From Chlamydiia bacterium (GTDB taxonomy: Bacteria; Chlamydiota; Chlamydiia; Chlamydiales; GCA-2402025), in NCBI GenBank assembly GCA_022601395.1, contig JAJACS010000017.1, positions 1 to 38,737 on the forward strand: a stretch of DNA of 38,737 bases. Direction: 5' to 3'. Each line of letters opens with the position of its first letter. Within the stretch, counting starts at the first letter, position 1. Below are positions 15,910 through 25,400 of the stretch, one piece after another. Position numbers and translations under genes: made by a program. The notes under the pieces were generated by a model. The model saw only the letters and a program-made list of their open reading frames with translations. It was not told where the DNA came from and did no database searches.

Positions 15910-16869
15910 ATGTTAAATAAAACAAAAACGATCGTTTGTTTTGTAATATGTCTATTGAGCTTCACCTCTTGCTATAGAGTCCCGAACAAACTAGAACCTG
16001 AGTTCAGCTACGTCCTACAAGATAAATATATTAAGTCTCTACAGACATCTTTCCCTCCTCTAGACGAACATGAGAAATCTCAAGAATGGGGAAAGGAGTA
16101 TCACATAGGTGTGGCCTTCGCTAAAAGACTCGATCTATATAGAGCTGTAACAGCTTTTAAACGCTCTGAAATCCTTGTGCCCGACGCAGACTACCATAGA
16201 CGTCAAGAAGTCGAGTACTACTCCATTCTATGCTACTACCTTGGCAACAGGTATGAAGAGGCCCTGGATGCTTTTGAAGATTCGAACTTGCGTATCATCG
16301 ACACTAAATTCCCAACCTATCATGACCTTCTTGTCATCCTTTATGAAAGCTATGTTCATACAGAAAAAGAAGAGAAAGCTAAAAAAGTGCTGCACATCAT
16401 ACAAAAGCAGTTTCCTGAAACAGCAAGACAGCTCATCTTATCAACAGCGATCACAACAGCTGAGCTAAAGGGAATGAACAAAAAATCCTACAATAAAGAA
16501 ACCAACTCTGACGTTGCATACCTTCTTAAAGACTACAATAAAGATAAGAAGTCCATCGCAACAGCACAAGGACTCAATGCCCTTTTGCCCGGTGCCGGCT
16601 ACCTCTACGTAGGACAAAAACAGTCGGCTCTTACAGCATTTTTACTTAATGGCCTTTTTATTGCAGCAGCAGTGCACTTCTTTACACACGGCCACACAGC
16701 GGCAGGGATCATCGTTACAAGCTTTGAGTCCGGCTGGTACTTCGGAGGGATCTATGGTGCTGGTGAAGCGGCCAAGCTCTATAACGAGAGACTCTATGAA
16801 GACAAGGCGATTACCACTTTAAACAATAACTCTTTATTCCCAATTTTTACTCTGCGTTATGGTTTCTAG
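15910..16869 (+). CDS. Lipoprotein with TPR-like region and DUF5683/TM2-like C-terminus
   Basis: The 319-residue protein begins with a lipoprotein signal (lipobox 'LSFTSC', Cys near residue 21). Residues about 55-180 read as TPR-like helix pairs ('AFAKRLDLYRAVTAFKRSEI', 'YYSILCYYLGNRYEEALDAF'). The C-terminus (about 215-290) holds 'LPGAGYLYVGQKQSALTAFLLNG', a hydrophobic stretch and 'GWYFGGIYGAGEAAKLYNE', typical of small membrane hairpins found with envelope tetratricopeptide proteins. AAGG at 15900-15903 supports ATG 15910. The stop overlaps the start of the YidD-like gene by 11 bases, so the two are coupled. Function unknown; a shared role in envelope protein assembly is a reasonable guess. 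Confidence 0.8.
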   Translation: MLNKTKTIVCFVICLLSFTSCYRVPNKLEPEFSYVLQDKYIKSLQTSFPPLDEHEKSQEWGKEYHIGVAFAKRLDLYRAVTAFKRSEILVPDADYHRRQEVEYYSILCYYLGNRYEEALDAFEDSNLRIIDTKFPTYHDLLVILYESYVHTEKEEKAKKVLHIIQKQFPETARQLILSTAITTAELKGMNKKSYNKETNSDVAYLLKDYNKDKKSIATAQGLNALLPGAGYLYVGQKQSALTAFLLNGLFIAAAVHFFTHGHTAAGIIVTSFESGWYFGGIYGAGEAAKLYNERLYEDKAITTLNNNSLFPIFTLRYGF

Positions 16870-17290
16870 AAAATTTGCGAAAGCTACTATTTTATTCGTT
16901 ATTGCAGCACATTTGTTTGCACCAAACATACATGCAGCAAGAGCTGGTTTTTTCCACCCTTGGGGAAAAGATGGCGCTTTAAGCCATCCGAAAAGAAGAA
17001 AAGCCTCGAAGATAGACCTGCCAAAAAACAGAAGTCCTCTTGTTTACGGTATGGAAAAAGTTGTGGATTTTCATCAGAACGTAATCTCTCCTGTCGATGG
17101 ACCAAGAAGTCACTTTAGACCCACCTCTTCAAGGTACATGCTTCTTGCCATGAAAAGACATGGTTTCATCAAGGGCTATCTTATGGGATGTGATAGGCTA
17201 CTCAGAGAAAACACCGATCCATGGGTCTATCGTAAAAGAGAAATCTCTGGAAAAGTCTATAAGTGGGACCCCACTTATAGGTCGTATTAG
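16859..17290 (+). CDS. Secreted YidD-like protein
   Basis: This 143-residue protein has an N-terminal signal peptide (cleavage near IHAA, residue 27). The middle is close to the YidD 'membrane protein insertion efficiency factor' family: 'FHQNVISPVDGPRSHFRPTSSRYMLLAMKRHGFIKG' follows, in pieces, the family's ISP..GP-C-F-PTCS-YA..A...HG..KG pattern, then 'CDRLLRENTDPWVY'. The two Cys usual in the family (in C-F and PTCS) are replaced by Ser. Classical YidD is about 70-90 residues, lacks a signal peptide and lies in the rpmH-rnpA-yidC operon. This is an exported relative paired with a TPR lipoprotein. Start ATG 16859 lies inside the upstream gene. Confidence 0.78.
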   Translation: MVSRKFAKATILFVIAAHLFAPNIHAARAGFFHPWGKDGALSHPKRRKASKIDLPKNRSPLVYGMEKVVDFHQNVISPVDGPRSHFRPTSSRYMLLAMKRHGFIKGYLMGCDRLLRENTDPWVYRKREISGKVYKWDPTYRSY

Positions 17291-17296
17291 ATGATG

Positions 17297-18009
17297 TTAA
17301 TGCTGAGTGAGTTCAGTATATTTTCTTACTAGCTCATTGCGTGCAAGTCGCATTTTTCTTAAAACATGATACCACATAATATTCCCAGCAGAGTCTTGTG
17401 CTTCTTTGCAAAGATTTGTAAGTTTAGTGGTTAATTCAGGTGTCCACTCAATTTTGGAGACCTTATCTTTGGCGTTGCTGCCGCGGCTGGACCAAAAGCA
17501 AGGGCTTTTACAGCAACGCTCTCCTTCTTGAAATGCGCTTCATAGGCAAGTTTACATTGCTTACGTGATGCATTAAAAGAGATCTTGCCTTCTATTGCTT
17601 TCCAGCTGATTTTTCTATCATATGCATTCACAAGAACTCTTAACTCATCTAGCTCTTTTTTATTCCAATTCCTTTTCCCATACATCTCTTTCCAAACTTC
17701 ATAAACTTCACCAGCAGTTTTTGCCCCTTCACTGCTTAGGAGGTCACTTATAACTGATATTTGTTTTCTCTCGAAAATACACGCACTTGCCATCACGTTT
17801 ATACGATCTTCATGAACCAATACTTCTGGAAGTTTTATCGGAAATTCTTCTTTTTTAGTAGCGCACTGCCTCTCTGTTTTAGTCGAATATTGAGACATCG
17901 TCTTCTGAGTCAAAGAGTCCACATACCATAGGTATGCCATGGATCTCTCTTCTGCAACTGTCCAAATCTTTAAAGGTTGTCGTAGCCCGTTAGAAACAGG
18001 TAAAGGCAT
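17297..18009 (-). pseudogene. Myb/SANT-like gene, apparently frameshifted
   Basis: From ATG 18009 the frame encodes 192 residues to a stop at 17431. Residues about 113-162 ('NWNKKELDELRVLVNAYDRK', 'ISWKAIEGKI', 'SRKQCKLAYEAHF') fit a Myb/SANT-like three-helix motif with spaced aromatic residues. The -1 frame then stays open past that stop to 17297 and encodes 'KIEWTPELTTKLTNLCKEA', 'IMWYHVLRKM', 'ELVRKYTEL', which reads as a second Myb-like repeat. The switch must lie between about 17475 and 17530. The gene is therefore either broken, miscalled by one base, or frameshifted during translation. Function unknown; Myb-like folds bind DNA or chromatin, and such genes in endosymbionts may act on the host. 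Confidence 0.6.
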
Positions 18010-18021
18010 AGATTATCTCTT

Positions 18022-19350
18022 TTATGTTAGTGCAGACTCTCTTTTAGCCTTGCCTTGCAATCTTAAAATAACAGGACATCCTTTGATCGCAAAATGCTCT
18101 CTAAACTGATTCAAAATGTATCTTTTATAAGAAAGCGTCATAAGCTCTTTCTTATTTATGAAAAGCTTAAAAACAAGAGGTGCTTTATTGATTTGTGTTA
18201 GATAGTAAATACGTAGCCTCTTACCCTTAATCATCGGTGGATGCACCATTTGAAGGGTTTTTTCCATGAACTTATTCAGCTCAGGTGTTGAGATCTCCCT
18301 TGTCTGAGCATCATAGATCTTTTGGATCTCTGAAAACACCTTGTCCAGGTTACGGCCAGTTTTCGCTGAGATGAAAACAAGTGGTAGATTCTGAGAAAAG
18401 CTACAATCTGTACGCAAGGACAAAGAGCAGTGCTCCATACGGGTGTTCTTCATAAGATCCCACTTGTTTGCAAGAAGCAAACAACTCTTTCCAAGAAGCT
18501 CTACCGTTCTTAAGATTTTCTTCTCTTCTGCTGTAAGACCTTCTGTCGCATCAAACAAAAGAACGCATACGTCAGCTCTCTCTATCGCCTTTTGCGTACG
18601 CATAAAAGCGAATTTTTCAACAACTTCACTCTCACTCTTCTTCTTACGTATCCCAGCTGTATCAATGAAAACATAAGGCTTATCATCAACTGTAATGCGG
18701 GCGTCAATACTATCTCTTGTAGTTCCTGCTTTTTTACTTACAGCAACTCTGTTATCCCCAAGGATCTCATTAAGAAGTGTAGACTTGCCAACATTAGGTC
18801 TTCCTATAATCGCAACTCTTATCGCAGGATCTGTTTCCATGGTATGGATCTTCGGGTCATAAGTAACAAGAGCAGCTTCTAAGAGCTCAACTACCTGGTT
18901 ACCTTGAAGCGCAGAAACAGGAACCACTTTTTCAATCCCAAGTGAGTAGTAAGGATATTCCACGTAGCCATGGAAGTTGTCTACTTTGTTCACTGCCACA
19001 CAAACAGGTTTTTTTGTTCTATGAAGAAGTTTAGCAACTTCTTCATCAAGTGTTGTTACGCCTACTTTGCTATCTACAACAAGAACAATACTATCTGCCT
19101 CTTCAATCGCAAGAAGTGTTTGAGCTCTTACCTCATCATAGAATGGAGTCGTCTTATCTTGCTCAAGCCCCCCTGTATCTATCACCTCGAACTCTTTACC
19201 AAAAAGTTCTGCTTTAGCATACAAACGATCTCTTGTGATCCCTTCGATATCTTCAACAATTGCAGATCTTCTCTTAATAATCCGATTGAAAAGCGCAGAC
19301 TTCCCAACATTTGGTCGTCCAACAAGAGCTATTTTAAATGACTTATCCAT
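18022..19350 (-). CDS. der: Ribosome-assembly GTPase Der (EngA)
   Basis: Der is an essential tandem GTPase needed for maturation of the 50S subunit. Both G domains are intact. The first has GRPNVGKS (11-18), 'DTGG' (58-61) and NKVD (121-124). The second has GRPNVGKS (183-190), 'DTAG' and 'NKWD'. A KH-like C-terminal domain that binds rRNA follows ('LRIYYLTQINKAPLVFKLFI'). The 442-residue length is normal. AAGGA lies a few bases before the ATG. The downstream Myb-like gene starts 12 bases after the stop and may be read with it. Confidence 0.97.
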   Translation of the reverse strand: MDKSFKIALVGRPNVGKSALFNRIIKRRSAIVEDIEGITRDRLYAKAELFGKEFEVIDTGGLEQDKTTPFYDEVRAQTLLAIEEADSIVLVVDSKVGVTTLDEEVAKLLHRTKKPVCVAVNKVDNFHGYVEYPYYSLGIEKVVPVSALQGNQVVELLEAALVTYDPKIHTMETDPAIRVAIIGRPNVGKSTLLNEILGDNRVAVSKKAGTTRDSIDARITVDDKPYVFIDTAGIRKKKSESEVVEKFAFMRTQKAIERADVCVLLFDATEGLTAEEKKILRTVELLGKSCLLLANKWDLMKNTRMEHCSLSLRTDCSFSQNLPLVFISAKTGRNLDKVFSEIQKIYDAQTREISTPELNKFMEKTLQMVHPPMIKGKRLRIYYLTQINKAPLVFKLFINKKELMTLSYKRYILNQFREHFAIKGCPVILRLQGKAKRESALT

Positions 19351-19411
19351 CGATTTCCTTTTATTCTTTGCGAAAAGATTCTACAAAAATTCCTATTAGT
19401 TGTTTAGTAGT

Positions 19412-20143
19412 TTATAATTCTTCTTGTGGCGCAACTGGAGCTCTCTCTCCTGAATACACACTACTGAGTCTCGCTTGCAGAGTAAAAGATAGCGCAAGCA
19501 TCGTAGCAGTCATGCAAATAGCTGGCACCGCAGAAAAATAACTAAATGCAAATGCCGCTACAACAGCTACTGATGCTAGATTAAGAAGCATCCCAGCACT
19601 ACTTGCCACCCTACGAGTAAACTCACCTCTTACACCGGTTTGAACTACTGGCGCTTCTGGAACATCTGCGTCTTCGATAGAAGCTTCCCTTTCAACTCCA
19701 AACCTTGCAGTAAGCTCATCCATTACTCTGTCATGTGCAGCAAGCGGGTTTAACTCGATTGGAATATGACGAACTTGCCTCATACTTCCAGATGCTCCAA
19801 CCTCAAAAATCTCTACTTTCTTATGAGCTTTCTCTTCGTCCGTTTGATTATATAGTACTTTCAGAGAGTCTTCTGTGTCACCTTCTACCACTTTGATGTG
19901 CACAGTACTTACACAAAGCTCAGTATTATGAGAGGAGAGGGCATCCCCTCGTCCCATACAGGTAAATTCATTTACCTCATTTACGCACTCTCTATAAATC
20001 CTTAAAACATCTCTGTTTAAACACTCTAGATGAAACTGATGTTTGCAGTCCTTAAATAAAGCTACGTTATTCACTGCAGAGTCGATTGATCTAATACCGC
20101 GTCTGCAAGATACACAATTCCCAGATAAAGCTGTCGTAACCAT
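19412..20143 (-). CDS. RING-like protein with Inc-type bilobed hydrophobic domain (member 5)
   Basis: This 243-residue protein opens with a zinc-finger-like set C10-x2-C13 and C33-x-H35-x2-H38-x2-C41, the RING-H2 core. The last ligand pair is unclear (C53, C62 and C77 are candidates), making it the most divergent of the group. A long polar middle (80-180) has no recognised motif. Residues 184-224 form two hydrophobic segments divided by a short 'SYFSAVPA' turn, the bilobed pattern of chlamydial inclusion membrane proteins. The tail is short and polar. AGGAG stands well placed before ATG 20143. It is the last gene of the five-gene group, separated by 157 bases from the next. E3 ubiquitin ligase activity towards host proteins is an inference. 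Confidence 0.68.
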   Translation of the reverse strand: MVTTALSGNCVSCRRGIRSIDSAVNNVALFKDCKHQFHLECLNRDVLRIYRECVNEVNEFTCMGRGDALSSHNTELCVSTVHIKVVEGDTEDSLKVLYNQTDEEKAHKKVEIFEVGASGSMRQVRHIPIELNPLAAHDRVMDELTARFGVEREASIEDADVPEAPVVQTGVRGEFTRRVASSAGMLLNLASVAVVAAFAFSYFSAVPAICMTATMLALSFTLQARLSSVYSGERAPVAPQEEL

Positions 20144-20300
20144 ATAAACTCCTATTTTGAAATTAAGGGGATATTATAGTGAATTTCATAATAGAAACAA
20201 ACAATTAGCTAGTTTCAAAAAACAATTAGAACGCATATGTGATTATAAAAATTATAGTAGTCTATTTGAATTAATAGACTACTACTGAATACTTCAGCTA

Positions 20301-20888
20301 CTACTCAGCCCTTGGAATTACCTGAAAAGAATTTTCTTGAACTTGCAAGTACCAATTGATCGCTCTTGATTCAGACATTGCTGCAACCGTAAAGAGCGCT
20401 GCCGCTATAGAAAAAGCTGTAAATGTAGATAGAAATGCAACACTAAAGCTCGCAACAGCAATAGCCGTAAGAGCATAAGCCGCAAGCTTTACAGGCTGCG
20501 CATCTCTTGTAATAGAGACCACTTCTCCTGCATCTGCCGCTGCCTCTCTTTCTATATCTATTTCTAAGGACGCCACCTGATTATCTACTAGAGAAGGATG
20601 CATCGGATCACGGTTATACCTGAGCTTGCCTGGACCAGCAAACATAAAGAGTACTTTCTGCTTGCACCCAGTTTGCGGGCAATCCCCTGCCATTACTGGA
20701 GCTATTTTCTCGCCTTGTTGCTCTTTTAAATCTTGAGCAAGGCATTCCCTATGGAAAACATGTCCGCATTTTGTGATTTGATCAAGTACAGATGAGAGTT
20801 CTTCTGTAGCCGCTCTTCTTAGTGGCTCTTTGCAAACTGTACATTGCTGGTTTCTTAAGTGAGTTACTACTGGGATGTGTACTGACAT
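20301..20888 (-). CDS. RING-like protein with Inc-type bilobed hydrophobic domain (member 4)
   Basis: This 195-residue protein has the clearest RING-like set: C16-x2-C19, C41-x-H43-x2-H46-x2-C49, then C70-P-x3-C75. The order and the middle 'CGHVFHREC' match RING-H2 fingers, but the last pair is C-x4-C instead of C-x2-C. Residues about 134-171 are a bilobed hydrophobic hairpin ('LAAYALTAIAVASFSVAFL', 'STFTAFSIAAALFTVAA'). There is no cleavable signal peptide, as expected for a T3S-exported Inc protein. GGAG lies eight bases before ATG 20888. Zinc binding is likely; ubiquitin ligation is possible because Chlamydiae infect eukaryotes, but not shown by sequence alone. Confidence 0.75.
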   Translation of the reverse strand: MSVHIPVVTHLRNQQCTVCKEPLRRAATEELSSVLDQITKCGHVFHRECLAQDLKEQQGEKIAPVMAGDCPQTGCKQKVLFMFAGPGKLRYNRDPMHPSLVDNQVASLEIDIEREAAADAGEVVSITRDAQPVKLAAYALTAIAVASFSVAFLSTFTAFSIAAALFTVAAMSESRAINWYLQVQENSFQVIPRAE

Positions 20889-20951
20889 AGATCGCTCCGA
20901 TTTTTTAGTAAAAACGGAACGATCATACAGAGTACTTTGATTTTAACAAGA

Positions 20952-21452
20952 TTATTGTTGCGTACCTGAGCCTAAAACTACATCTGCATTGTCCAAAAGC
21001 ACTATTGCTTGGATCAGCCTATTTTCAAAGAACATCGCTGTAGCAAGTACTGCACTTGCAACAATAAATGAAAAAACAGTACTGCAAAATGCGTAGATCG
21101 CAAGAGCAACAATCGCAAAAGTTGTACGTGTAACAAACTTTGGATTACCGTTTGCTTGAAGAGGTGGTGCATTTTCACACTTAGCTTTGAATGCTGTTAC
21201 ACTTGCTGGAAGTGGAGTCACTCTATCACCTGCGATTTTGCACTTAATTCTCTCATCGCAGCCTTTAAATGGACAAGGAGCTTTCTTGTCTATTCTAGAC
21301 ACGGTCTCAGCTAGCTTTTTTGCAAGGCAGTCATCATGAATAATATGACCACATTGATTCAAAAGCTTTACACTCGCTTCTCCTCTTGGTTTCACAAGAG
21401 GCTTTGTGCAAACACTGCAATTTTGATTTTTATGAAGCTGAATTGTTGCCAT
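20952..21452 (-). CDS. RING-like protein with Inc-type bilobed hydrophobic domain (member 3)
   Basis: This 166-residue protein carries C12-x2-C15, C34-x-H36-x2-H39-x2-C42 and C60-P-x3-C65, with another Cys at 71. Spacing is nearly identical to the 195-residue neighbour, and the phrase 'QNCSVCTKPL' parallels 'QQCTVCKEPL' there, so the two are paralogues. Residues about 110-142 form the bilobed hydrophobic segment, with FENRLIQA after it much like the 'SESRAINW' of the neighbour. AGAGGGA lies before ATG 21452. Only 11 bases separate it from the upstream 98-residue gene, so they are co-transcribed. Confidence 0.75.
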   Translation of the reverse strand: MATIQLHKNQNCSVCTKPLVKPRGEASVKLLNQCGHIIHDDCLAKKLAETVSRIDKKAPCPFKGCDERIKCKIAGDRVTPLPASVTAFKAKCENAPPLQANGNPKFVTRTTFAIVALAIYAFCSTVFSFIVASAVLATAMFFENRLIQAIVLLDNADVVLGSGTQQ

Positions 21453-21463
21453 TACTAATCCCT

Positions 21464-21760
21464 CTAAGTTCTAACAGTAGCTGCTACGCACTGTGCGCAA
21501 AAGCTATCATGTGGGTTTAAAAAGCTAAAAGAGTATGCTGCTGCAGCAAGAGTGGTAAAAAGACAGAAAGCACTAATAATCGGGGTAGTTATACTCAGTC
21601 CAAAAGTAGCGGCTGCTACGAGCGCAACTTTTTGACCGATAAGCTCTTTTTCAGCAGATGATCTTGTATTGAATTTTTCAAGGCATGACAGATCTAAAAG
21701 TCTTTTTGTAGCCTCTTCAAACGTAATTCTATTGCCATGTTGACAAGCTGGGGACGCCAT
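21464..21760 (-). CDS. Small Inc-like protein lacking the RING-like motif (member 2)
   Basis: This 98-residue protein lies inside the RING/Inc-like group but has no C-x2-C...C-x-H-x2-H-x2-C set. Residues 43-81 give a bilobed hydrophobic hairpin ('KVALVAAATFGLSI', 'PIISAFCLFTTLAAAAYSF') as in its neighbours. After the hairpin there is a C-x2-C (88, 91) that could bind zinc or form a disulphide. GGAG precedes ATG 21760. Just 21 bases separate it from the upstream gene, so a lost RING exon-like N-terminus is not hidden there. It may be a partner subunit that joins the others through the membrane hairpin, or a decayed member. Confidence 0.62.
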   Translation of the reverse strand: MASPACQHGNRITFEEATKRLLDLSCLEKFNTRSSAEKELIGQKVALVAAATFGLSITTPIISAFCLFTTLAAAAYSFSFLNPHDSFCAQCVAATVRT

Positions 21761-21781
21761 CTTATTTCTCCAAGTTAGGGT

Positions 21782-22327
21782 TTAACTACTTGGGGCAAGA
21801 ATATATTGCTCTACATGTCTACCTATAAAGTAAGACCCTACAGCCCCCACTCCCATTGCAAGAAGTGTTGCCACATACGTTTGAAACGCTGCAAACGCAC
21901 ATATTGCCGTAATCGCTATAACAGACACATTGATTGTATATATAAAAGGTCTTAAATCAGCAGCTGCTTCTGGCGGTGCCTCTGGAGGCACTACTGGTGG
22001 AGCTATAGGTGGTGCCTCAGCAGGAGGCGTAATAGCTGCACCCATCTCGATCACTTCGACCTTTCTTTTTACAATAATTTCTTGTTGCCAAGTCTCTTTC
22101 TTTCCTCGATAAAGAAATTTCGGATCCTTAGCTTTTTCACAACCTTGATCAAAGCAAAAAACACGGGCTTGTACCTTCGTTATTTTACGAAGTGCTTCCT
22201 CATCAAAAAAACAAGACCTGTGCGCTAAGTGATTGCACGCAGTTTTTACAACTCGTCTTTCTCCTGAAACCTGCTCAGCTAGTGGCCGATGACAAATTCC
22301 ACATGGACCACTCGGAAGTGCCGTCAT
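21782..22327 (-). CDS. RING-like protein with Inc-type bilobed hydrophobic domain (member 1)
   Basis: This 181-residue protein carries C9-x2-C12, C31-x-H33-x2-H36-x2-C39 and C58-x4-C63, the same noncanonical RING-like order as two downstream genes. A strongly Pro/Ala-rich linker (about 100-122) joins it to a bilobed hydrophobic region at about 128-168 ('FIYTINVSVIAITAICAFAA', 'YVATLLAMGVGAVGSYF'). AGAGGG precedes ATG 22327. It is first in the group; the 93-base gap to the SNF2 gene, AT-rich and free of genes, should hold the promoter. A protein placed in the inclusion membrane with the finger in host cytosol is the working model. Confidence 0.74.
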   Translation of the reverse strand: MTALPSGPCGICHRPLAEQVSGERRVVKTACNHLAHRSCFFDEEALRKITKVQARVFCFDQGCEKAKDPKFLYRGKKETWQQEIIVKRKVEVIEMGAAITPPAEAPPIAPPVVPPEAPPEAAADLRPFIYTINVSVIAITAICAFAAFQTYVATLLAMGVGAVGSYFIGRHVEQYILAPSS

Positions 22328-22420
22328 ATGAATCCCTCTTTCCTTATAGGACTACTATTATAACGAAAAATAAAACAAATAACAAACTAAACTAAAAACT
22401 AAGCAATAACTAAAATTTTA

Positions 22421-25400
22421 TTATAATATTCTATTAATGTTATCTAATATATCAATTAACTCTTCTCTGTTTAATTGCTTGATTTGGTCCTGATCGTCAT
22501 AACCCACAACATCTCGAAGAAGCGTCAGCTTCTTTTCAATTAATTTGTGTATATGCTCTTCAATAGAACCCTTAGTAACAAGCTTAAACACCTGAACACC
22601 ACGACTCTGGCCTATCCTGTGAACCCTATCTGTAGCCTGATTCTCCTTGGCTGGGTTCCACCACCTGTCATAATGGATCACAACAGAGGCTGATACAAGA
22701 TCAATACCAACTCCCGCTGCTTGAAGAGAACCTATGAATACTTCACATTCAGGGTCCTCTCTAAACTTGATAAGCTCATCCCTCCTGTTCCTTGTAGACC
22801 CTCTGATCTGCGCATAACCGATTTTCTGAGACTTTAAATATTTCTCTATGATGTTCAGCATGTCAAGATACTGTGAAAACACCACAAGCTTCTGCCCGCT
22901 CTCTCTTGCCTCAGAAAGAAGCTCTACAAAAAGATCCCACTTTCCACTTTGATACTTTTCATAGTTCTCTACATCTTTCTTTACTAGAGCGGGGTGATCA
23001 CAGATCTGCTTTAGCTTATTAAATAGCGCAAAGATATGCATGTAAGGGAGAGGCTGAGACTTATCCTTAATATCCTTTAGGATCATCTCTTTTCTTGTCT
23101 TGAACGCTTGCTTATACATCTTCTTTTGATCTTCTGAAAAATCAACATAAGAAATTTCTTCTGTCTTTTCAGGAAGATCATCCAAAACTTCTGCTTTTTT
23201 TCTTCTAAGTACAAAGTTGTGAATCAAGTTTTTCAAAAGCTTCATTTGCCCTTTGTCCTGATTCTTCTCAATCGGGATGACAAAGAGCTCCTTATACAAA
23301 GACTCACTCGGCAGGTAGTTAGGAAGTACTACATCAAACAAAGAGTGCAGCTCAAGAATACGATTTTCAATCGGGGTTCCTGTTAGACCAAGTTTCATAT
23401 CTGCATTTAAATGTTTCAGTGCTTTATGCGTCTGTGAATAAGCATTCTTCGCTATCTGCAACTCATCATAGATCGCTATATCAAAAGCGATCTCTGAAAG
23501 AAGCTCTTTTTCAGATCGCAGAGTTCCATAAGAAGTAAGAAGTACATCTGTTTTTTCTGTAAAGCCGCGAAGGGATCTTTGAATCCCGTAGAAAACAAGT
23601 ACTTTAGCTTTTGGAAGAAACCTTTTTAAAAGCTCTTCCCAGTGATAGATCACAGATGTCGGACACACAACAATAAACTTTCTCGTGCCCGTTTTCTTCA
23701 TGTTCATACATGCTGCAAGAAGAGCCATTGCTTGGTGCGTTTTACCAAGACCCATCTCATCGCATAAAAGCCCTGATAGCCCGTGCGTATACAAAAACCA
23801 AAGCCACTGGGCGCCTAAAATTTGATAAGGCCTTAAACTACTTTGCAAACCTTCCAAATCCAGAGTATCACTACACTTTAATGAACTTAGCTGATTTAAA
23901 TACTCCATTGTGGATTCATAGTCATCTTCATCAGGTGTCGGTGGCTTGATCGTTTCAAGTACACTCAGCCTCATCCACTCAAGAGAGGATACTTCAAGGG
24001 TGCTTTCATCTATAAAATGCCCCTTCTTAAGAGCTCTTATCCAGTTAAATCTCGGATCATCAAGATGCAGCAAGCCTGCTTTTGTCTTTAGGTAACTCTT
24101 ATGACTTTTAATCGCCTTGTAAATCGTCTTAACATCTACTTCACCAAATTCACTTTGGTAGGCAAGTTCCACATTCCAATGAGAAGAAACTCCTTCTGAC
24201 GCCTTATCTAAGCTATGCACTTTCAATGAAAGCTGCTTTGGCATTTTTAATCTCTTATCAAGAGAGATAATCAAAGGCCTTAGATTAGGAAGCTCTTCTT
24301 GGATAAAAGACTGCTCATCCTTTTCACTAATACATAGTTCAGAATGAAACTTATCTGGGATCCTCCCCCCTTTTGGAAGAAGAGAAAAACCTTCTTTCTC
24401 TACATAAGTATAATCACCAAAGAACTTCACTATTGTCTCATCATATCCCTTCGCATAGTTGTACTTCGGTCTTACAAGAATCTCATCATTCTTAGATAAA
24501 GAAATTTCTATTCCACTTTTAAGCACCGGTTGCTTCAAACTGAAGAAACCTTTTATCTGCTCCAAGTCTTCTTCATGTGATTTTATAAAGGGACTGATCT
24601 CTTCTCTTGTGATCACCTTTCCTGGAGTCACTATCTGCTCTACTTTAGAAGACGATTTTGCATAAAATCCTCTTCCCTCAATATAAACCCACTCTCCAAG
24701 ATCTAAAGCCCCACTTGCATCTTCAAAAGCATCTGTCGAACTTTTAAAGTGCAACCGTCCAAAAGCATCCAAAAAGTAAGAAAGGTAGCATTCTATGTTC
24801 GTAAGATGCGTTTGAAAACCTTCATACTGGTTAAGCCAAACTCTATGCTTGGTAATAAACTCACCTACCTCATTTTGCCTAATAAGAGTCTCTATCTCAT
24901 TAAACATAAGAGAACCGAGCTGATAAAACCCCTTGTCTTCTAAAAACACCCAGTTATCAAACTGCGCTGAACCAGATTTCTGCAAGTCCCCTTTCTTAAA
25001 CAAGTACGCACTGATATGAAACTTATGTCCCTCATCAAAAAGTAGCTTGTAAGACACTTGCGATATTCCCATATGGATATTGGTGTTATCTAAATACTTC
25101 TCAAGAAGCATCGGATACTTCTTTAACATCTGCGTTACACCATCACCGACAATCTCTTTCTTTCTTAAAAGAGGATCTACCTTCTTTGGGAAAAAACCAA
25201 TTTTTGGATGGAAGTACCACTCTCCCACTTCTACCAAATCAGGATCTTCTTTATTTTCGAAAATCTTCTGATCAAGACCTTGTGGCTTATGTGAGTGAAT
25301 ATTGAGAGACTTTTTTTCCGGATCGTAAGTAATTTTATCAATGATGATATTCTCAAGCTCATGGATAGGAAGAGAGGTATCCATATTGATAAGCGCCGGG

